Assembly (NCBI GenBank): GCA_023334545.1
Contig: JAADVB010000236.1
Span: 1 to 27,370, forward strand
DNA length: 27,370 bases
Source of the DNA: Salisapilia sapeloensis
Taxonomy: Eukaryota; Oomycota; Peronosporomycetes; Peronosporales; Salisapiliaceae
Reading direction: 5' to 3'
The notes beneath the pieces were generated by a model. It saw nothing but the letters and a program-made list of their open reading frames with translations. It was not told the DNA's origin and did not search any database. Below, piece by piece: positions 21,469 to 27,370 of this stretch (the stretch's first letter is position 1; every line of letters starts with the position of its first letter). The translations under genes and the position numbers were made by a program.

Positions 21469-24400
21469 TCACCCTGTCCATGGTCCCTCTAACAAGGATT
21501 TTATTGCTTTATGTAAATATGAGACCACATCTTGGCTCGTTCGTACGTCTACAAAGAGTCGCTTGAACCTTGCAATAGCGTCTTCGAGCTCCTGTTTCTC
21601 CTTTCGAAGACTTTGGAGCTTGGTGGCATCTGCTTCACGGACCTTTTCAGGGACCTTTGTCACGTAATTTTCCTTGGCACCTTTCGTTTCCAAGCTTGAT
21701 ATAGATGGTGTGAGTTTCTCGAGTTTCTTCTCCAACTTGGTGGTTCCATTGGCAAAGTCAACAACACCCACAAGGAACACCTGCACCTGCACATTTTCAT
21801 TCACACTGTGCATGGCACACCCTTTTGGTGGCTCTTCACTAGGGATGCACTTGGAGTTTTCAGCTTTTGCCAATGTCTCAAAGTCATCGAGCTGAGCTTG
21901 TACCACGTCTTTAACACGTCCGTCCGAGCACTTGATGAAGCATTGTGGACGAACTTTGTTCACAAGACCATACTCACCACGCACGGATCTAGCTGCATGA
22001 ATGACCTCTTTGACGAGTTCCATATTCTCCTCCGACGTTTCATTAGTTCATCCATCGATGGACTGTGGATAAGACGCAATGGCGATACTAGCCGTAGGAC
22101 GAAATCCTGCAAGACGCTGCCATAATTCTTCCGTCACATATGGCATGAGTGGAGGAAGTAGGCGTCATCCCATCTCGAGACATACGTGCAGCGTCTGTTG
22201 AGCTGTCCTCTGTGCTTCAACGTCATCCCCTCATGACAGGTTTCGTCAATGCCAAATAGACATCGCACGAATCATACAACCAGAAGCTATGCAATGTCGA
22301 ACCTAGCTCACCGAAGTCCTAGTTGCCAAATACCTCGTTACAGGATTTAATCGTGTGATTCAGACGACTGAGAATATGTCGATCACGTGGGCTCACGACC
22401 TTGCTCTTGAGAATAGTCTCTCGGGCCACATTGCTCACATCAAAACTGCCGTCTTCAAGGTCCGTCAGTGCGAATCGAACTGCATTCCAAAGCTTGTTGC
22501 AGAGCATTCGGTAGTCAACGAGACGATTGATATCGAGCTTGATGTCTCGCGCTTGCTGCGTGTACGAGAGCAGACCGAAACGCAAGGCGTCAGCACCACA
22601 TTCTGGAATACCATTCGGAAACTCGATCTTTTGACCTTTTTTTGGCTTTTTCAATCTCTTTGGCAGGCAAGTTACCAGTCTCGAGTTTCTTAAAGAGACT
22701 GTCGAATGTGCACCCAGAGATGATTTCGAGCGGGTTGACAACGTTGCCCAGACTCTTGGACATCTTTCGACCATACTTGTCGCGCACCATCGAGTGCACG
22801 TAGACCGTGTGGAATGGGAATTTACTCGTAAGCTTTTGCCCCATGAAGACCATACGAGCCATTCAGAAGACGATGTCGGGTCCAGTTTCCATCATCCGTC
22901 AGTAAAGGTTCAGTTCAGGTGACTCATTCGGCCATCCGAACACAGCGAATGGGAATAGACTCGCACTCACCCACACGTCAAGCACATCTCCATCCTGTTC
23001 CAATTCGATCAGTTCTTGACTGACACCTAGCTTCTTGGCTGCCTTCATACGAGCATCTTCATCCGACAATCCAGCCACCCAACGTTCACCAGCGTTGTCG
23101 GCGTTCTTGTCCACATACCCTTCACCATTGATCGTAGCAAAGTAAGCAGGGATACGATGACCCCACCAGAGCTGACGAGAGATACACCAGTCTCGAATGC
23201 TTTCGAGCCATCGGTTTCAGGTCTTTTCATGCATCCCAGGCACAATGTTCAAACCATTCTTGACCGCCGCTTCCATCGCATCCTTCGCCATTTGAGTGCA
23301 GTCAACGAACCACTGTGGCTTCTCGATCGAACCATGTTATCGAGCCGCTCGTCAACATAAGCCGAGACGCATCTTGTTGTCTTCTTTCCCGTGGAACAAG
23401 CCCTTCTCTCCCTAAGTTTTCTCCACGGCAACACGTGCGTCGAACGCATCATTCCCTTGAACCGACCAGCGTTGTCGTTCATGGCACCTTGATCCGTCAA
23501 GACATTGATGAATCCGAGGTTGTGGCGTTTGCCACATTCGTAAATGTTCGAGTCATGAGTAGGTGTGATCTTCACGGCACCTGTATCACATGGTCTCGAG
23601 ACGAGTGGTGATGACGATCAATCGCTGATCTGAATCCTCGACTTTGTAACCAAAAGACATGAGGACACCAAACCCGTACTTCTTGTCCGGTGAATGCCCG
23701 GGCATGTAGAACAACGTTCGTTTCTCGACATCAACGTGGTCCACCTCGATCTCAGACAAGGCAGTCTTGAGCTGACAACTCCAATTGGTCATATTCGTGG
23801 CTCGGTAGATGAGTCCGTCTTCCCAGAGCTTGGTGAAAGCATGTTTCAAGACACAGCTGCAGTTGTCGTCCATACTAAAGTAAGCACGTGTCCAGTCGAC
23901 ACTACAGCCGAGACTTCGGAATTGATGGTGAATGCGAGCTTTGTGCTCGTCCTTCCACGCCATCGTGCGTTCCAAAACATTTCTCCGCCAAACTCATGTC
24001 GAGTCAATTTCTCTTCCTTGTATAAACGCTGTTCGACCACGGATTGAGTGGCAATACTAGCGTGGTCTGTGCCACGCACCCAAAGGTTTGCACGATCTTT
24101 CATGCGATGCCATCTCGTGAGGGCATCCCGAATCGAAACTGTCAGTGCACGTCCAAGATGAAGCAATCCAGTGACATCCGACGAAATGATGAAGCGATCA
24201 TCTGGCTCGGCTTGCAGGATCTGCTCTAGTGCTGGCGTAAAGAATCCCTGCGTTTCCCATCAATCTTGCCACTTTGCCTCGACCGTTTCTGGATCGCGCG
24301 CAGCTGCAATAGGAGCAGACTGAAAAATCATCCTTTTGGAGTGGTGTTGACGAACTTTGATTTGGCTTCTTTCGAAGCCTTCTTCGCTTTCTCATTCTTG

Positions 24401-24522
24401 GGCGCCATCGTCTCACCCTTGTCGGTTTCTTGCGGTGGGTCCTCCGATGACCTTGCTTGCGCTTCCAATGGCACGTTCGTCGCTCGCTTCTTGTCCATTT
24501 TAGAGAATGTTGCTAAACTCAT
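21469..24522 (-). pseudogene. valyl-tRNA synthetase, broken
   Basis: Eukaryotic-type ValRS, which charges tRNA-Val with valine. The ATG is at 24522-24520 with a Lys-rich N-terminus, then IAAARDPETVEAKWQD, HIGH-equivalent HLGR (24160-24149), GTDHASIATQSVVE, and ITTRLETM of the editing domain. [11 protein letters not shown] follows, then [40 protein letters not shown] intact (22766-22752), the anticodon-binding region (DALRFGLLSYTQQARDI), and the C-terminal coiled coil (LRKEKQELEDAIARF). Damage: TGA at conserved Trp positions (24260, 23217, 22863, probably 22048), other stops including TAG near 22321, a frameshift at the A-run near 22636, others near 24327 and 23975, and the second HIGH His changed to Arg. 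About 45-50 codons are lost from the editing domain near 23590. It cannot make a working enzyme, so a functional copy must exist elsewhere if the assembly is right. Confidence 0.96.
24149..24160 (-). other. HIGH-type signature of ValRS, altered
   Basis: Reads HLGR where class I synthetases need H-x-G-H to bind ATP. CAT/CAC to CGT would be a single-base change. Confidence 0.9.
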
Positions 24523-24539
24523 AGGGTGTGTGTTTACAT

Positions 24540-25905
24540 GTCCTTCTCTGATCCCTCCTCCGGCTCATCCTTCACTTCTCAACCTTGTCCATCTATCGTC
24601 TTGGTCTTCTTTTTCGCAGGTCCAGTGATCGTCTTCTCTTTCCGATTATACGGCCGTCACTTTCGTGGTAACTATAACCGTGCGACAGTTGCTGCATCGG
24701 CAGCAGTCTCTATCACCATCTCTACCACAACAGCAAATGCTGCCTCTTCAGCATCCTCAAGCGTCAGTGCTCGTCCTGTGCATAGGTCGATAGTGGTGTC
24801 ACCATCTTCCTGACATAATTCTCGACAACATCGACTAGTGGCAGGCAAGCGGGAACTCCAAGTATTCATTCAGTAGTACCTTGAGTCGAGTCAATCTCTG
24901 CGCCTTGTTGAGCGTCTTGAACATGCATTTATGGAATTGGCGATCCACGAGTTCATTCGATTTACAGCGCTACGCAGTGGAGCTATTGTCTTCACGTCCA
25001 GTAAGTTGTACGACGCGGCGTAGGTGATGGCATCTGCGAGGGTGCGACGTGATGGTCGTTCCTGTAACATCCCAATGACACAACATACCCAACCTGTAAG
25101 TCGTAATAGCTTGACGTACGTCCGGACTTGAGGAAATCCTTGTTTAATGGGGAAGTTACCGCTGTTGGTGTCTGCGATCGCGGCGGCATATTCCTTCGGC
25201 ATGAAGGAGTCAGGAGCCATGTTCATACGACGTAAGACGGATGTATCGTTCAGTAACACCGCAGCGCCATGCACCCACTTGCGAACCAACGGAAGTCGTT
25301 CGTCACGGAATTCACGCTTACGCTTGAGACCATGCAGAGTTGTATGCGCTTGCTGAAGTCAGTCTCGTGACAGTCGAAGTGAATCGTGGATGTCGCGAAT
25401 CTGAGTCTTCGCATCAGCATACTCGTTGCGAAGTTTAGCTAGATGCTCAAGTGCATCTTCGGTTGGCGCAGATGGCAACACGTTTTCTGTCTGCTTGGAT
25501 GAGTTTGGGACAGGAGAAGTTGATTCGACTGGCGGCTGACTTTCGTTACCCCAAGTTGTTCAATCGAGCTCATGAGGTGACTGAGTTGCCTTTTCCCTAT
25601 TTGCATCAACTCTTCGTGACGCTCAATCGCTTTCTCTCGCGTTTGGCTTTTTGGGCGTGGCTCCGATTTTGCTTGGCTGCTTGTTCCGGATGGTGCCTTG
25701 CTTTTACTTTCATGTTCGCTTTTGAACATTGCGCTACTCTCAGCTGACTGTTGGCTTTCTTGTTCGTTTTGATTTCTCTGCCAAGGCTCTGCTTCCTGCA
25801 CTGTCGCGAGTAACTCTTCTTTTGGCGTATGGTACGTGAAGGGAATGCCAAGGTCTTTAGCTTACCGGCGCAGTTCTCCCACTTTGCGAGGATGTGTCAA
25901 TTTGC
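24540..25905 (-). pseudogene. relic of a helical, possibly PLU-1/KDM5-like chromatin protein
   Basis: Degraded - strand coding text in several frames: AKDLGIPFTYHTPKEELL near 25830, ERHEELMQIGKRQLSHLM (about 25610), YVKLLRLTGWVCCV then LADAITYAASYNLLDVKTI (about 25100-24990), LRSAVNRMNSW, and VLLNEYLEFPL-type text near 24870. It ends in a basic stretch (GKRRRSLDLRKRRPRR) near 24600. The repeating helical pattern with spaced Trp residues resembles the PLU-1-like region of KDM5-type proteins. No catalytic JmjC or PHD part is visible here, so the family name is only a suggestion. It lies directly upstream of the ValRS relic on the same strand. Confidence 0.4.
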
Positions 25906-26066
25906 ATGATTATAAAAACTAGTAGCCACTGTACCAGGTGCCTTCCAAAGCAAGCGACAACCCTTGAATACAGTTTTTTGGCAAAGAATTTATTTATTTA
26001 TGAAACTCTTTGGAATCCTAATGGATTCTCCTGTCGATTGGACAGGTGGAAGAAGAACTGATCGGG
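25906..26066. other. spacer between host-gene block and second LINE relic
   Basis: No recognisable coding content. It contains an AT-rich patch (about 25975-26005) and marks the end of the host-gene block. Confidence 0.4.
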
Positions 26067-27125
26067 TTAGGCCTCAAAGTGAACCTGCTGAATTGCCCAT
26101 GTGGTGTCTCGGTAACTCGCCGCTGCTAGTCGGTTTTGACCATTCCACCGTGGGCTTCTGCCTGTTGCCTCTAACTGTCCTATTACCCGCTTCCAGATTA
26201 CTAGTGTTGCCCTCTTGCCGTTCCAGTCGTCTGAGCGATAGATGCGTTCGTTGCGTTCAAGCCAGCATTGTGCCGCGATGATTGTGCACCCCGCCTTCCA
26301 AACGTGTGCTAAAGCTTGAAGGTGTTCCGGCATGAGCATATCAGATATTCCTTAACTTTTCGGATTAAATCCAGCGGTAAGGGTGGGAGGTGCCGTTGCC
26401 ATACTCGGAATTGTACTTGGGATTGGTCCCCTGTGTCAGACAGTTGAAATCCCTATATGGAGTGCTAATGAATCCAGACAGCTTGAATGACCTTGCACGA
26501 CCAAAAAAGGCGAATGCTGGACTCTTTTTCGTTGTGGCAAGTGTCGTAGCGACACAGATGTGGCGACACTTCGTCGTGATAGTGCAGATTTGGATGGTCG
26601 TTTGACAGTCGAAACCAGAACCATTGCTGGTATCCCGTCGTTCCTATTGGTGCACTCCATACGTCTTGTGCGTCCTGTACCCTTAGATGGCTGAGCTTTG
26701 TGGTCGAGCTTGTGGAGCAGAGCGGCCTGTTCTCGGATAACTTTCCCATTGAGGACGGCATGAAGTTCCATGCGGTAGGGTTCTTTTCGTTTCCCCTTAT
26801 TTCTCGTAAGGGCGGGTAGTCCGAGTACCACTTGGAGTCCCGAGTCAAGTGTAACATCTAGGCTCTTCGGTTGAATTGCTCTCATCTGAATCCATTTGCC
26901 ACGATCTGGATGCCATCCCACATCCACTCTGTTTTGTTTGTCAGATTCCCATCGTTCTCTTCCTCGAAGTTTCCCTGGTGACTCCAGTTGCCACTTCAGC
27001 CTTTCCCATTGATGTGGAGGTTCTTGCCATAAATCTTGAGACTTCCATGAGAGGGCGGGTGGCAAGTCACTACTAAGGTTTCGGGAACTTAAACAGGGCA
27101 CCTCACCATAGTAAAGTCCAGTCAA
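26067..27125 (-). pseudogene. LINE-type retrotransposon 3' fragment
   Basis: On the - strand the frame starting at 27125 passes through LPALTRNKGKRKEPYRMEL. A neighbouring frame then gives a degraded reverse-transcriptase zinc-binding tail (CRYDTCHNEKESSIRLFWSC then KVIQAVWIH, about 26560-26465). The last frame (26339-26067) contains WKAGCTIIAAQCWLERNERI, the W-x-RN tail typical of the end of LINE ORF2. No RT catalytic box is present, so this is a 5'-truncated and frameshifted copy on the strand opposite to the LINE at 7.4-9.8 kb. Whether both belong to one family cannot be told from what is visible. Confidence 0.7.
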
Positions 27126-27141
27126 ATCTGCACATAGGTCT

Positions 27142-27267
27142 AAAGTGGCCGAGAGGTGCCTTTTTGACTTGGTTTTTGTATATAAAGTGGCCGGGAGGTG
27201 CTTTCGTACTTACGGGAGCAGAGAGGTGCCTTTTTGACTTGGTTTTTGTATATAAAGTGGCTATAGG
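27142..27267. repeat. imperfect tandem repeat with TATATAAAGTGGC words
   Basis: A 41-bp block is repeated exactly (27151-27191 and 27221-27261, spacing 70 bp), starting GAGAGGTGCCTTTTTGACTT and ending TATATAAAGTGGC. A partial third copy (AAAGTGGCCGGGAGGTGC, 27184-27201) lies between them, giving an underlying 42-bp period. It lies immediately upstream of the second LINE relic in that relic's orientation. Confidence 0.93.
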
Positions 27268-27370
27268 AAAATCAAGTGAAAGTATCGCCCCATATATTTT
27301 CCAAGTAGAATTTTGTGGCATACAAACTTGGAGTCACTGGTGAGGACCATAGATTATCCCAGTGATATAT
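27268..27370. other. window edge, nothing recognised
   Basis: About 100 bp of low-GC sequence without a recognisable gene. The ORF crossing it on the - strand (27321-27103) is composed largely of the tandem repeat. Confidence 0.4.

Noticed and set aside
21469-24522. UGA reassigned to tryptophan
   Set aside because: Most conserved Trp codons in the same gene are TGG, TAG stops and frameshifts also occur, and TGA also stands at positions where Trp is not expected. The intact RING gene uses TGG for Trp.
24526-24813. Ser/Ala-rich + strand ORF (95 codons)
   Set aside because: It is antisense to the C-terminal part of the PLU-1-like relic and shows no independent motif.
11560-25905. Fungal-style repeat-induced point mutation
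   Set aside because: TGG-to-TGA changes are C-to-T in a CpC context on the other strand rather than the CpA context RIP favours. Transversions and A-to-G changes (such as HLGH to HLGR) and indels are also common.

Overview
The window looks like nuclear DNA of a filamentous eukaryotic microbe, most probably an oomycete. This is an inference from gene families and architecture, not from a marker gene. Supporting signs are a Mutator-like (MULE) transposase with SWIM and CCHC zinc fingers, LINE-type reverse transcriptase relics, a PHD/SET gene, a VPS13-type gene, a eukaryotic-type valyl-tRNA synthetase, and very short introns (53-76 nt), one with a TACTAAC branch point. Only one protein-coding gene appears intact. 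Almost everything else is a recognisable but broken gene or transposon.

Layout: 1-1040 is AT-rich DNA with no gene. 1041-4240 is a near-complete MULE with matching termini and a 9-bp target-site duplication; its transposase has two frameshifts and two in-frame stops. 4241-6300 is an AT-rich desert, followed by a minisatellite (about 6304-6466). About 7376-9780 is a decayed LINE on the + strand. About 9900-11266 (-) is an unrecognised coiled-coil protein relic.

From about 11.5 kb to 25.9 kb lies a GC-richer block of host genes. They are a PHD/SET histone methyltransferase relic (+), an unrecognised C-terminal fragment (+), the N-terminal half of a VPS13-like lipid-transfer protein (-, broken), an intact RING-H2 gene with three introns (+, 20376-21448), a valyl-tRNA synthetase pseudogene (-), and a relic resembling PLU-1-type chromatin proteins (-). 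A second LINE relic (-) and a short tandem repeat close the window.

The genes do not form a pathway. The striking feature is the contrast: at least three large housekeeping-type genes lie dead side by side, while a small RING-H2 gene between two of them keeps a perfect zinc-ligand pattern and splice sites that restore frame exactly. Three 43-bp tandem repeats lie just upstream of its start codon. I see no CRISPR array, rRNA or tRNA gene, and no clear new multi-gene system.
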